Assembly: GCF_905475395.1 (NCBI RefSeq)
Contig: NC_058337.1
Coordinates: 105,146,368 to 105,210,367, forward strand
Length of the DNA stretch: 64,000 bases
Reading direction: 5' to 3'
Origin: Chrysoperla carnea
Lineage: Eukaryota > Arthropoda > Insecta > Neuroptera > Chrysopidae
Part shown: positions 1-11,738 of the stretch, in pieces
Numbering within the stretch: position 1 is the stretch's first letter
Layout: every line of letters begins with the position of its first letter
The notes under the pieces: model-generated
Told to the model about the DNA's origin: nothing
Databases searched by the model: none
Seen by the model: the letters and a program-made list of their open reading frames with translations, nothing else
Program-made: the position numbers and the translations under genes

Positions 1-2537
1 AAAAAAAACAACAACAAACTACCTCATCTCTCTACGCTCCAAATAGCTCATAAACCACCCCATCCGATCTCTCCCATTGAGACGAGGTGTACATTCATCT
101 GTATTATAATCTAAAAATTTAATCATCAAATAATTGAAGTTTTTACACACAAAAAAACTTTTAATTTTATACCTTGGCTATAAATTTAAAAAATAATGCA
201 TAAATTATTTATTTTTTTAAATTTGAGGCTTTTATTAATTGAGCTGAGTTTTTTTAAATATAGAAGCTAATGATTTTATAACCTTTGATTAAAAATACTC
301 GAATAGTGTTGCATACAAAAAGTAAGAACCATTTTTAATGATTAGTTTACCATGCCAATATTTTTTCTCTAAATTAGAAGTCTTTCATGTTTAGTGTTTT
401 TTATTCTAAAATCATATCCTCTTAGTTATATTTCAAAATAAATGCATGTAAATAACTATTGGTCACAATATGTGGAAAATATTTTGTGACACCAAAAGAG
501 AGAAAACGATATGGTATCCAACGTTCTTGAGGATATGGAGGAACCCTTCATTATCTTAATTAGATCTTTCTCTAATGGAATTTACCCCTTCTTTTATGAA
601 CGTTTGTATAGTTTTGCAATTGACCTATTTCGGGGTCGTTTCACAATTTTGTGCCTAAAGTGGCGTAATTTGTGTTACAAATTAAGTTTTGATTAATTTT
701 TAAGATTCAGAAACATATATGTTATAAACATATATTCAACAGGTTTATATTTTAAACAAGGATGAATATTTCTTAACTTTTAAGTTTCTGATTCTGGTGT
801 GATTATAACTGGAATAGCAGTAATAGGATATTCTGTCCTTGTATGTAAGAGGCTTCTATTTCGGAGTAGAAGTAGGTCTATAAATTGTAATAAACAGATA
901 TATTCATGATTTAGTTGGTAGTTAAGAATATGCTCTAAAATATGAAAGAAATTTGAACGTACAGAACCTTAAGTATTGGGGATTTCTAAACACGTATTAA
1001 TTTTTAACACTCCAATTTACTTTTCATTATTTCTTTTAATGATGAAAGAATGGAAATTATATCGATGGTTTTATTATTTGTTCAAAAAGATATTATTTTA
1101 AGATAATATTTTTATACCCCGCCATTAAATTATTATTATGAATAATTCGAAGTTAAAATATAAGTGCTCGATTTAAAAAATGTAATTTTATTTTAATAAC
1201 CATCATTAAATTATTACATTTATTTATTTCAAAAACATTTTACTAAATTTTTAACAAATTCTTAATAAAAAATCGGGAAAATCGATAATTTCTTAGAGGT
1301 CTATTATCAGCGGATTACTTAGACGGTGGCGTAATAGAAAAATCGCCTCATATCTAACAAATTATTAGATTTGAATAAAATTAGATTTTTGATTGATGAA
1401 TGATAAAAAGGTGCAAGAGCTGGAATAAGTTGAATAATTGGATTTTTTTTTACCATGAAACCACTAAAGATATGGCAGGTAGTAATTCGGTCAAAACACC
1501 CAGTTATAGTTTTCTGCGAAAGTCTCGAAATATCGACTTCGATCTACTGTTTTGTCGAATCGTTTTTGTTTTATAAAATTCTGATCTTTGTACCTTCTTG
1601 GAATATTTTGAAAATAGAAAAGTTCTTGGATTATTGGAAGAGTAAGCAATAATTTATAACATCTTACTAAGGCAAGAACTTCAGCACACCATCAAAATTT
1701 GGCTAGTGTCTGAATTTTGGTGTATTTGTTATGATATAACTCAGCGCTTTTCATCCAACTAAAAGGTGTATTATTTTTGAAGCGATATGTTTTAAAATAA
1801 AACTGAAACGTCTAAAAAATAAAGCTACGAGCACAGCTATTACGAATAATAAATTGAAACAGAGATAATTGAACAATTAAAATACGTAAATAATTGATTA
1901 GTCTCTCAATAAATAGTAATTAGTCTCTCAACAATCATAAATTATTTATTAATAAAATATTATACGCCTATAATAATAATATATTATTAAATTATTGATG
2001 ATATCCGATATGTTTCAAGTGGTAAATTAATATCCGATATATTTGTATATGTATAGTTTAATAAAATATAATATTTTTAAAACATATACAAAGAAGTGAA
2101 GTAATATATTTTATCTTACTGAGTACAAGTAGGGTACCTATTTTATCCTCAATTTGTGCTAGATGATAAAATAATATAGTTACTAGGAAAAATAAACTGA
2201 AATAAACATATGACTGCAAAATATCATGTTATATAATGATTATATTAAATATACGATGTCTGAAGTTCAAAAATTGTATTGAAAAGTTTAAGGACAGGTT
2301 GTTTCAAAACGAGACTAGCCTAAAAATGACGAGAGGGGTCTATCTGAGGCATTGTAGCTGTCTTTAGTTTGTTTTTCGTGAATGTTCTGGATTAACTGCA
2401 ACTATTTAAAATAAAAAGCTTAGCTGGAGTGGTTTTTTAGAATTGTTTGATGAAATCTGATTATTAAATTTGATTATCTGTAAATTATTTGCTCTTTTTC
2501 TTGTTGTGTACGGAAAACGTTTGTCATAAAAATTAAG
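1..2537. other. Non-genic AT-rich DNA
   Basis: I see no credible coding exon, RNA gene or recognisable mobile element here. Open frames are short and of low-complexity composition. Confidence 0.5.
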
Positions 2538-2714
2538 CACGCTTTATTACTATTACTAAAAAGTGGATAATAATTTTAATTGTAATGTAAAACGTGGGGT
2601 TTTCTCTACATTCATTCTTTAAATTGTCTGGTTTGACAGATTTCGAGCACCTCACGTTTTGAATTTTTCAATGCAATTAAAATTATTATCTACTTTTTAG
2701 TGAAATAATGCGTG
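2538..2714. mobile_element. Palindromic MITE, family copy 1
   Basis: Two arms of about 60 bp (2538-2599 and 2653-2714) are reverse complements with a few mismatches. They flank a ~50-bp spacer. The sub-terminal motif CTAAAAAGTGGATAATAA and its complement match the ends of the elements at 16627-16856 and 50245-50451, so these are copies of one foldback MITE family. There is no coding capacity. The outermost part extends further than in the other copies (CACGC...GCGTG). The superfamily cannot be told from the sequence. Confidence 0.6.
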
Positions 2715-2807
2715 TTTTTTGTTTTTGTTTTTTTAATTATTATTTCTTTTCTTATTAGCTAAGTAAAAGATTATGTACTCTTTGATTGAAAAATAAGAAT
2801 CAAAAAA

Positions 2808-2895
2808 AATCTATTAGCGTAAATGGATTTCGATCGCACAACCTTCCGCATGAGAAGCTGACAACATCGTCCCTACACTATCTGACCGACGAGAA
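2808..2895 (-). repeat. Degenerate tRNA-like segment (SINE head?)
   Basis: Read on the minus strand there is an A-box-like TAGTGTAGGGA, an anticodon-arm-like CTTCTCATGCGGAAG and a B-box-like GCGATCGAAATCC, in tRNA order and spacing. No clean acceptor stem forms. It is probably a decayed tRNA-derived SINE head or a tRNA pseudogene. Confidence 0.3.
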
Positions 2896-4000
2896 TACTA
2901 TTAATATTTCAAGTTGACATTATTAAAATAATAAAGATAAGCTTATCGATCGTTTACTCTCGTAATCCTAGTAAAGATAGTAGGACAAAGTTATTAAATT
3001 ATTGTTTTGTGATATACTCTTGATAAGAGTGCAAATTTTCAAATCAATCGGTTGCTTAAAAGTTGGGAAAAAATTAAGTTGAAAGATTTAGGGAAAGTTT
3101 GAAGATTTGAATTTAACAATATTTCTGTATCATATGTAGGAGTGCAGATATTCTCAACTTTTTTAAGGCCAGCCTTTAATAATTCTGCGAGAATGCTACT
3201 TAAAATAAAACACAGCATGCAGATAGAAAGATTGTATCGTTGATTTTTTAACGAGTTTCAACTAGTTATGTTATATTATACTCACATTGAAAAGTATATG
3301 GGTCTTATAAAAGAACTCAATAAAATTATATTCATATATCATATGAAGATGTACATTCTTGTTTAGAATGCTGTACCAAGAAAATTGTGCGAATGGGAAG
3401 CATGTTTTAATTCCAAATTTAAAAAAAAATTAAATTTAAGTCCAAAGTTCCCTCCCATTTAGAAATTTATCAAATTTTATATATGAAAATCATATATTTG
3501 ATACGGATATAAAACGCAAATCAAATTGTAGAGACCTTTTCCTTGAATCAAATGGTCTTTTCTATTGCTATAGTAACACATCAAATGTTAGACTATATTA
3601 GAGTATTTTAGAACCAATCTTGAAGTTGATTTTTTACCCCTAAAACGTGTACCCTAAGATTTTAAAAGGGCCACGGATAACAAAGTTATGTACATTTAAT
3701 ATTACCTATAAGTATAACGAAACAAAAACTATAATGTGTTTTTTCTGTTTAGTGTGTATAAGTATGGTGGAAACGCAATTAAATTATGCAACATATCGGT
3801 TATCACTAAGTAATATGTATTTATAAGCGCTTCCACCATATTTATTAAATTAACTTATTCCATTTTATAAAAATATCGAATTGAATTTTTACTTTATTAT
3901 ATTATAAATATAATAAAGTATTGCGATCGAAAACAAAATCGATATCGGGGTTTCAACGGAAATACACGTTTTGAGGGTCCCTGATTCCAAAAAAGTGGTT
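2896..4000. other. Non-genic AT-rich DNA
   Basis: No gene or recognisable element was seen. Confidence 0.45.
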
Positions 4001-4004
4001 ATTA

Positions 4005-4330
4005 AAAATGTTGCTTCCGTCGGTATGTCGGTCTGTCTGTTACCAAGCTGGAGCCTTCAATTTTCAACCGATTTTTCTCAAACTCGGTACATAGGTTCAG
4101 TTTGGTCATAATTCCAGACGAATTTTTCATTATTTCTCTAGGTCTTTTTTCAAGGGTACTTTCCTCTAGGCCAAAACAGGATATTTGGGGTTTTCTCAAA
4201 AACGGCTCTAACGATTTCGATTAAACTTGACACAAGGCTAGACCTTAAAGTGTTCCTAGAATTGGTATAAGCCACATATCCGGGAAAATTTGAGAAGGCC
4301 CACACATTAGGGAAAACCTTTCCAAATACA
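4005..4330. repeat. Interspersed-repeat relic
   Basis: The stretch combines a CGGTCTGTCTGTTACC-type run with phrases such as CTCAAAAACGGCTCTAACGATTTCGATTAAACTTG. This style of sequence is typical of insect retroelement tails and is less AT-rich than the flanks. A run of 12 C follows at 4426-4437. The minus-strand open frame inside has no family resemblance, so I do not call a gene. Confidence 0.35.
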
Positions 4331-7145
4331 GGGAAATGGGATTTTCTAGGGAGAGGCTGAGGGGACAGCAGTGAAACTTTTGCGTTTATATCAACAAGGT
4401 CTTAGGTTTAATATAACTCCCAGAGCCCCCCCCCCCCGAGCCGTGGAGCTACGTTCGAAATTGCATATAAATTTAGTTTAATTTAAATGATTTTTCGCTC
4501 CAATTATAAATATTATGCCCATTTGCCTAAATCATAAAACATTTTTTAGAACCCTATTCGATAAAGTCTCGTTTAGTGTTTAAATCTTTTAAATTCTTTT
4601 TTCATCTATATTTTTTTAACTACTTGACAATAGATTATAGTTTTCATACCGTACAGATTTTAATTTTATAATTATTATACAGAAAATCGATTCTTACACA
4701 AATGTCAACAAACTAGAATAGCTTTTAAAAGAAGAATGCTTTATCAGTGACTACTAGTATGTCTGGTATTTCTTAGTTTATTTTATGCATGTATTTTTAT
4801 ATACGTGTGCATACTTTGAATTACAAGCTATGGAAGATTTTCTAAGTTAAATATTTCTCTTCATTGTTTTTCAAGCGATAATTTATCAATAAATATCCAA
4901 ATTTCGAAGAAATGAATCGTCTGACATCAAGTCGTTAGTGAAGGTATATTAAGCTCAATTCACTAACATGAATTCGCTGCTGTAGTAAAAAGTTGTAACT
5001 TTTGCAGCAACATTCTGGGTGATGCTTTAAATCAAAAAGTAGTTAGATCATGTCATAAATTGATATAGAAAAGTGTTGTGCATAATGTTATTGAAAAATT
5101 TCTGGCAAAAAAGTTGGGAATGATTTGCTTTGACTAGAATTTATTCTCAGGCAGAATCTATGTCTATGTCAGGCAGAAAGTGTTCAAAATGGGGAAAAAA
5201 CTATAGAAGACTTTATGTAATAGAATTTTCGATTTGTCAACTCTTATCAACTTTGCATTTAATATTAACTTATCCAACTAAATTAAGCTCCAATTTCAAG
5301 TCATTAAACATTTTGTTTTATAAAATCATTTATTTGCTATGTGAATCATCAATTTCGCTGATTATTACTCATTACTCCGTAGAAAGAAAAAGAAGGAGAT
5401 AAATTTAAAAGACCAAAAGCAATTTTCTTTTAGTATAAACTTTGATTTTTCTTTTTATTTCACATAAAATACAAATTCTGATTTTTAAGAGTTATCTAAT
5501 TTTTTTGCTAAGATTTAAACTTTCAAGTGCTTCGCGGCTTCCGAATTTTCAAATCAGGGTTGGATTTAAGAAGGAGCAACAGGGGCTGAATTTCCAAGGC
5601 CTCTACAAAGGACTGGCTACTACAAGAGTTTGTAAAAGCTATCCGTACCAAACATTGAACGTGATTTTTTACTTCGGGAGCTGGATTTTACCGAAACCAT
5701 TTGTGATTTTTAGACGAAAAATTGTTGACAGGATTGTGCTTATCTTATAATAAATAATTGAAACACTTTAAATAATGAAAATTGCTTATCTTGTTTGAAA
5801 AATAATTAGAGGCCTTCGACTTTTTTGTCGCCCTAGCGCCCTCACATCGTTCAATCCGGTCCTGTATCAAATACAAGGATAGTGTGGGAAATATTTACAA
5901 AAATGTACACCAGATAATAAAGGAGGGAGTTGGCATGAACCGAGCGTCCCAAAAACTCAAATTTGAGCATAGTTACGATCCCTGATCATGAAAAATAAAT
6001 TACATTAGAAAATATAATTTAGTTTTGTATCAAACATATATTCTTTAAATAATTTATGGACCTTAGATTAAAAACTTAACAACACATTTTAAAAGTTTCA
6101 AAAAAATAATCAAAAAATAGAAATAATGTAAGAAAGAAAAGTAAATAAATACGATAAATTACCATGCAAAATAATCTCTAATAAGTTGATACTTTTTCAT
6201 TTTACAAATGAATAATAAATAATACAAAATGCTTTCATATTTAAATAAACAAAGAAAGTAATTTAGACACATTATCATTACAAATAAATTACTTCATTTT
6301 TATCCAAACAATTTAAGTCAAGTTCATTCCAATACATATAAAATACAATCAAATATTTATAAAAACAAATTGACATTAAACATTAACAATAACATCATTT
6401 CAATTTTACAAATAAAAACAAAAATCATTTATACCTAATGATTGAACTACCATACAAATAATTATATAAAAAAAACACGACTAGCCTTAATTACTGTAAA
6501 AAAAATAAACAATAGAGTGCATTAAACTAATAAAATATCGATTTGTATTTATCAACAACAATAAATAATAATTTGGTTAATAACTTTAATAACAACAGAA
6601 AAACTTCAATCATAATAATTACATACCGTTTTGAAGTAATTCATGAAATCATTATTTATTTTTTTTACAAAAACACTGTTTAATAATCACTCTTTTCTCT
6701 AATGACTTTTTTTTTAATGAAAAATATCTTATTATATAATTTATTTTGTACCTTTTAGTTAAATAATTACGTAGATTATTATTTGTATTTTTTTGCGTTA
6801 CAAATGAATAGTAGAGAGAACATTTACACAAGTGGTAACCTTAATAAAAACAAGGTGCTGAAATGTTAAACGTGTGAGTTTTATAACCAGTGGATACGCC
6901 CTCAATATGATATTGTTGTTATATTGTAAATAATACACTACTGTACCAAAAAAAAAATTGTATTGTTGAATGTTGAACAATGTTAAAGTGATATTTTATA
7001 AGTTTTATGCAATATGTATCACAGTAATGCTATGCAAGTTGCATAGCGTACGCAGATAAATACATACTAATATTTTTGAATTGAAGTACTTTATAACAAC
7101 GGTACAGCGTTGTATTAAATATATAACCATAACAAGAGTTTTCTA
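4331..7145. other. Non-genic AT-rich DNA
   Basis: There are several short open frames (for example 5442-5750), but their composition is low-complexity and no motif is recognisable. 6000-7000 is extremely A/T-rich. Confidence 0.45.
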
Positions 7146-7149
7146 TTAA

Positions 7150-7478
7150 GAGTGTCCGAACTTTGTAGGTGCTTAAATTAAACAAGTTATATATGGCATA
7201 TTTTTTATTATTATTTTTAATTGGAAAGAGTATTTCATGCCATTTTGTGTGATGAACCGCAGCTTCAGTGATTCAATCACATAGATCTGTGTCGATATCA
7301 TTCTTGACAGTTGTTCGTGCTTACTTTCGAGTACACTGTTGCATGATGATTTTTCCAATATTGATTATATCGGTCTGCCCAGCGAACTTGGTGTCGGTAT
7401 TTGATAAAATATATCGCACAAATTGGCATGAAATGCGTATTCATACACAACTTGTTTCAGTTCAAAAATCGAGCACTC
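7150..7478. mobile_element. TTAA-flanked MITE-like element
   Basis: The left end GAGTGTCCGAACTTTG and the reverse complement of the right end, GAGTGCTCGATTTTTG, agree at 12 of 16 positions. Both ends are bordered by TTAA (7146-7149 and 7479-7482). TTAA target duplication is typical of piggyBac-type elements, but the tetramer is common in AT-rich DNA. The open frames inside, on both strands, resemble no transposase I know. Confidence 0.4.
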
Positions 7479-7482
7479 TTAA

Positions 7483-8040
7483 TGGTACGGTGTTTCTATT
7501 TCTATAAATTGAATCGAAGAAAGTGAAAGTATTTGAGATCCTATGATTATTTAACATTAACGTTTTTTGTACTGAGTAGTACCACTTGTCTCGAATCCAA
7601 ACCGATTCTGGTAATTATTTTTCTTTGTTAAAATGTAATTCTATCATTATAATGTAATGAACTTTTATCATGAAGTGTAGTTAAAATATATGGATGGTTT
7701 TCTTCTAACGGTAAGAATGGTATCGTTGAAAATGAATCGATATTATTATATGGTTAGAAACTCATGAGATTATTCATATCGAAATAATTCTATCGAACAC
7801 ATGTATGCATATTAGTATATTAAATGCGACTTAGAAAATGTTATTGTTATTAAAAAGGTTTTTTTTTTCTTTTCTTTTTTTAATTATACCTTTTTACTGT
7901 GCTTTTTTTTAGCTCTTACGTTTTTCTACTAGAAGTTTCATCAAAATAGGTATATTTATATATCTTTTTTGTGTAATAGCGAACTTGAAATATTTTTTCA
8001 AATTCACTTCAAACCTTAGATAAATTTTTTGGACTATAAA
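7483..8040. other. Non-genic AT-rich DNA
   Basis: Nothing recognisable; poly-T tracts around 7860-7910. Confidence 0.45.
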
Positions 8041-8175
8041 AACGCATTTCGATTACAATGTAGTCATCATCAGTAGAATCCTAATTATTCTCTACGTGTA
8101 ACATACTAGGAGAATAATTACTATTTTTTAATTTATAATAATAATGACTAAATTGTAGTCGAAATATGTATTAAT
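8041..8175. repeat. Imperfect palindrome with hammerhead-like core
   Basis: Arms at about 8044-8070 and 8141-8169 pair imperfectly (CATTTCGATTACAATGTAGTC against GACTAAATTGTAGTCGAAATATG). On the minus strand the left arm reads CTGATGA (8067-8073), then a short stem, then CGAAA (8047-8051). That is the order of the conserved hammerhead ribozyme core. A complete three-stem ribozyme is not evident. Confidence 0.4.
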
Positions 8176-8642
8176 ATTACAAAAAATATAATCTTCATTC
8201 AAAAGATAATATCATTTTAGTATTGAGATTTTATAATAAAAGAGGCAGAGAAATAGAGGAACAATGAGACAGAAAGAAAGAGATCTAAATACCATGGCCG
8301 TACACACGGCAGTTTATTTTGTTACCAAACTTCTTTTGAATTTACTGTTTTTATTCAAGGAGTCACAAAATTTTAGAGAATAAAGAACTTATATTTCGTG
8401 TTTTAAAGACATTTATTCTTTTTTAAGTTTTTTAAATTTAAGATAAATTTAAGTAAAAATTTTACCTCGCCCGACGCGAGGCTTGTCCACATTCTACCTA
8501 GGCTGAGGTCGATTCGAGGCGAGGTCATACCAAAATACACTATGCTTGAACGACTAATATTCCAGTATATGGCACGAAAAAACATCCATGATCCCTCACT
8601 TTTTACCGCGTGGTATATATGCACCACATCGATTCATCGATT

Positions 8643-8945
8643 TATTTTCGAGATAGAAGGGAAGGTGGATATAAAATGAGTAAAAACTGTAAAAAATTTC
8701 TGAACCTTTTTCCAATAATCTCCTTAATGATCGCACAAACGTTACATACTGCAGACAGACATTTCCTCCTCTCTTTCCTCCCAAACAATAAATGGTGGGA
8801 TGCTTTGATTGATATTAGCCGGTAAGGAAAGTTCGCTAGCATTACGTAACATTTGTGTGGTCGTTAGGGAACTTATTTGGCAAGGAGTAAAAACTTTTTT
8901 AATTTTTACTTATTTTATTACTCCTTTCCCCTCGATCTCGGAAAT
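8643..8945. repeat. Imperfect ~300-bp palindrome
   Basis: The left arm (8643-8757) and the right arm (8830-8945) are imperfect reverse complements. For example, CGCACAAACGTTACATACTG pairs with the complement of CATTACGTAACATTTGTGTG, and CGAGATAGAAGGGAAGG with the complement of CCTTTCCCCTCGATCTCGG. The palindrome explains the overlapping open frames on both strands. It is likely a foldback MITE. Confidence 0.55.
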
Positions 8946-10119
8946 GACCGCTCTGCCTAAGCAAAAAAATTCTCCAAATCGTCTCAGAAGCTTATTTACC
9001 ACTGGGCAGAAAGTTAGGGTTCATGGATTTCTTACGTGCTATGTCCTAGAATATAAGTGTTTTCTTATAAAAAAAATATAACTTTTCAATTAAATTACTT
9101 TAGATTAACATTATAAAAGAATGTTATTAATATGACTCAATTATTATTATACAAGTCTGTCTCGTTATATTGGCTGGCGTCGCATCTACTCTGATTACAT
9201 AAAAGCTTTCGTTTACCATATGCGACCGCTGCGGGTTGGTATTATATTTCCTAGACGATAATAAACTATAGATATGTATTGGAATTGAATTGTAAACACA
9301 AAAAATTCAATAAAAATGTTTTTCAATTTATCTAAACAAAATTCTAGTTAGAAAATAAGAAACTAAATTTATTCTTTAAAGAGACTGTTGTATATGCAGG
9401 TTGTGTCGTAAGTCACGCTACATCTTCAGGCAATGGATTCATGGGGTCAAAATAAGCCAAAATAAATTGAAATTATTTATTTGAGCTTGTTTTAAAGAAC
9501 AAAATAAAAAAAAGCAAAAATAGTTTCAAATGTAATTTAGTTTTAATGCAAACAGTTGAAAAATTGAGAGCCGCACAGTTGCTTCAATTTTTTTTTTGTT
9601 GGTACATATTCATACATCAATGAAATAATAATTCTTAAATATATTTAGGTAATATTTTTTAAATTAATAATTTCATTTTTTTAGTAATAATTATTAATAA
9701 AAAATACTTATGTTTTTGTATAAAAAAAAGCGAGTTGTTTTTGGTTGTGTCTCCACCAATCGGAATCACGATAAAAAAAAGGTCTTGTAGAAAAACCAGA
9801 GGTTTAAGGTTCAAGGTACATGATTCGCTAGAGAATGAATGTTAGACGAAGAAAACTCTTCAAAATTTCCTACTATATGATATAAAAAACCAATCTCTTG
9901 TAAATAATGGTACTTTTATAAGTCTTTATCAAAGACAAAAAAAAAATTACATTTTAGCGAATTTCCGAAGAAAATGGAGCTATTTTTACTTTTGTACTGA
10001 TGATGGAATTTTGAAAAAATTTCTTCAAATGATATTCGATCCTACATAACCGATGTCAAAAATGACCATCGTTAAAATTTATATATTTGTATATACATAC
10101 AGTGTGTTCATTTATACAA
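8946..10119. other. Non-genic AT-rich DNA
   Basis: No gene or known element was recognised. Confidence 0.45.
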
Positions 10120-10440
10120 ACATTAATTTGAAAACACGGCGATTTAGATATCGAAGGGAAGTTAAAAAATGGTGCCCAGAGGTTTCACTCTTTCTCCCCA
10201 TAGCCACCCCACTTTTTTAATTTCAAATGACATCCCCTACCTTGTTATACATCATTTAAAAAAATGAAATCGATCGATTGGCTATTACGATAGACTACAC
10301 AGAAGATGGAAGGTATCCATCCTTTATAGCTTTTGACCTGATTATTGTTTTGAATGAAAACAGGTCGATTAAAACAACGACGGGGTTAAAAAATGGTACC
10401 TAGAAAATTTTAGGTTTCATTCCTTTCCCACCAACCCCAA
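10120..10440. repeat. Two diverged direct repeats
   Basis: Two modules about 226 bp apart (10130-10200 and 10356-10435) share GAAAACA-GG-CGATTA followed by TTAAAAAATGGTRCC and a pyrimidine-rich TTTC-CTCCC stretch. This suggests an old tandem duplication or a repetitive element with internal repeats. Confidence 0.4.
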
Positions 10441-11552
10441 GAATTCTTGAAAAATTAAAATGCAATATTCGTTTTGAAGAAAAATGTGTTATTTTTTCAA
10501 CATCTGAGGAAATTCTCTTAGCTAACACAGCTTTTGCGCTACGAATATTTTATTGAAATTGCACTGGGGGTTGATGTGAAGAGGTTTCATGTTTATTGAG
10601 AACTTAATGATATTGAGAATTCGTTTTTATGTGTACGTGTCTACAAGCATTTTGCCAGTGCATAAACATAAGGATAGCAAAAAAAAACACAAGAAAATAC
10701 CTAACAAAATGCAATAAACTTTTATTACACATACACAGTATTATTTATATTATGGCTTGTGTGTGTTTATTGAAACAAAAAAAAAAACTCATATAAAATT
10801 TAATGTGCCCAGCTCTGAATTACTTACGATTTATAGGTCTAAGACATTTCATTCACCTATTAGTTTAAGGTAGTACCTACACGAAAGTGATATTCCAAGA
10901 ATTTCTCAAAACTCAGAATATAAAATATTTAATTCATAATACACTTGCTGTTAAAATTAGAAGATGATTTACCATGCCATACATGAGATATTAGCAATTA
11001 AAAGTGACGCAATTTGTACGTGTACATGGAAGAAGTGTATAAAAATACACAAATTTACAAATATTATATTTATTTATCAATGAATGACGTTCACCATCTC
11101 TATGAAAAACTAATATAATGTAGAATACTATATTTAGAAAATATATAAATAAAAATAAAAATTATTTACCATATAGTTTCGATAAAAAACTTAAATAAAT
11201 AACTCGTTTTAGCGATGATTTTTGTGGAAAAGATATGAAGACTAATGTTAAAGGCATATGTCATAGTGTGTGTGTTTATATGTATACTAGAAACAGTAGT
11301 GAGGAACTACAGTATTGTGAAAATAATATATGGTATATGTATAATAGTCATAGCACAGTTAATGCACTGAATGATAGTATTAGTCCAAAACTTTTTGACT
11401 GGACGGTCGCGGAGGAACTACCTTAAGAGTTGTCAATAGTATTACTCACGTCATTTTCGCAACGATAAAACTTGGTGAAAAATAGCTGACATCTTCTTTA
11501 AAATGAAATAGTGAGAGCAGGGCAAAAAACACGGGTGCTATCTTAAAAAACT
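10441..11552. other. Non-genic AT-rich DNA
   Basis: The open frame at 11235-11426 lacks family resemblance. Nothing else was recognised. Confidence 0.45.
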
Positions 11553-11738
11553 ACTTGAGTTATCGTGTTGACAGGCGGACAGGCAGCCATACAACCGGAA
11601 ATGAACTAATGTGATTTTATGAACAACTATACCTAAATGTTGTTCGTACCTTCAATATTTTTAAGCGTTACAAACCTAGGATTAAACTTAGTATATCTTG
11701 ATATATTTCGTACATGGTATATTCGTATTACATGGTAT
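11553..11738 (-). repeat. Interspersed repeat R1, truncated copy
   Basis: This minus-strand copy holds one half of the family described at 22240-22664. It has the tandem GACAGGCGGACAGGCAG-type stretch, the TTTTTAAGCGTTACAAAC block and the terminal ACATGGTATA. The remainder of the element is missing. Confidence 0.6.

Noticed and set aside
4426-4437. Run of 12 C
   Set aside because: Simple homopolymer; no structure around it.
5442-5750. 102-codon frame
   Set aside because: No recognisable domain and biased composition.
8596-9081. Overlapping open frames on both strands
   Set aside because: They follow from the palindrome at 8643-8945; none has a family motif.
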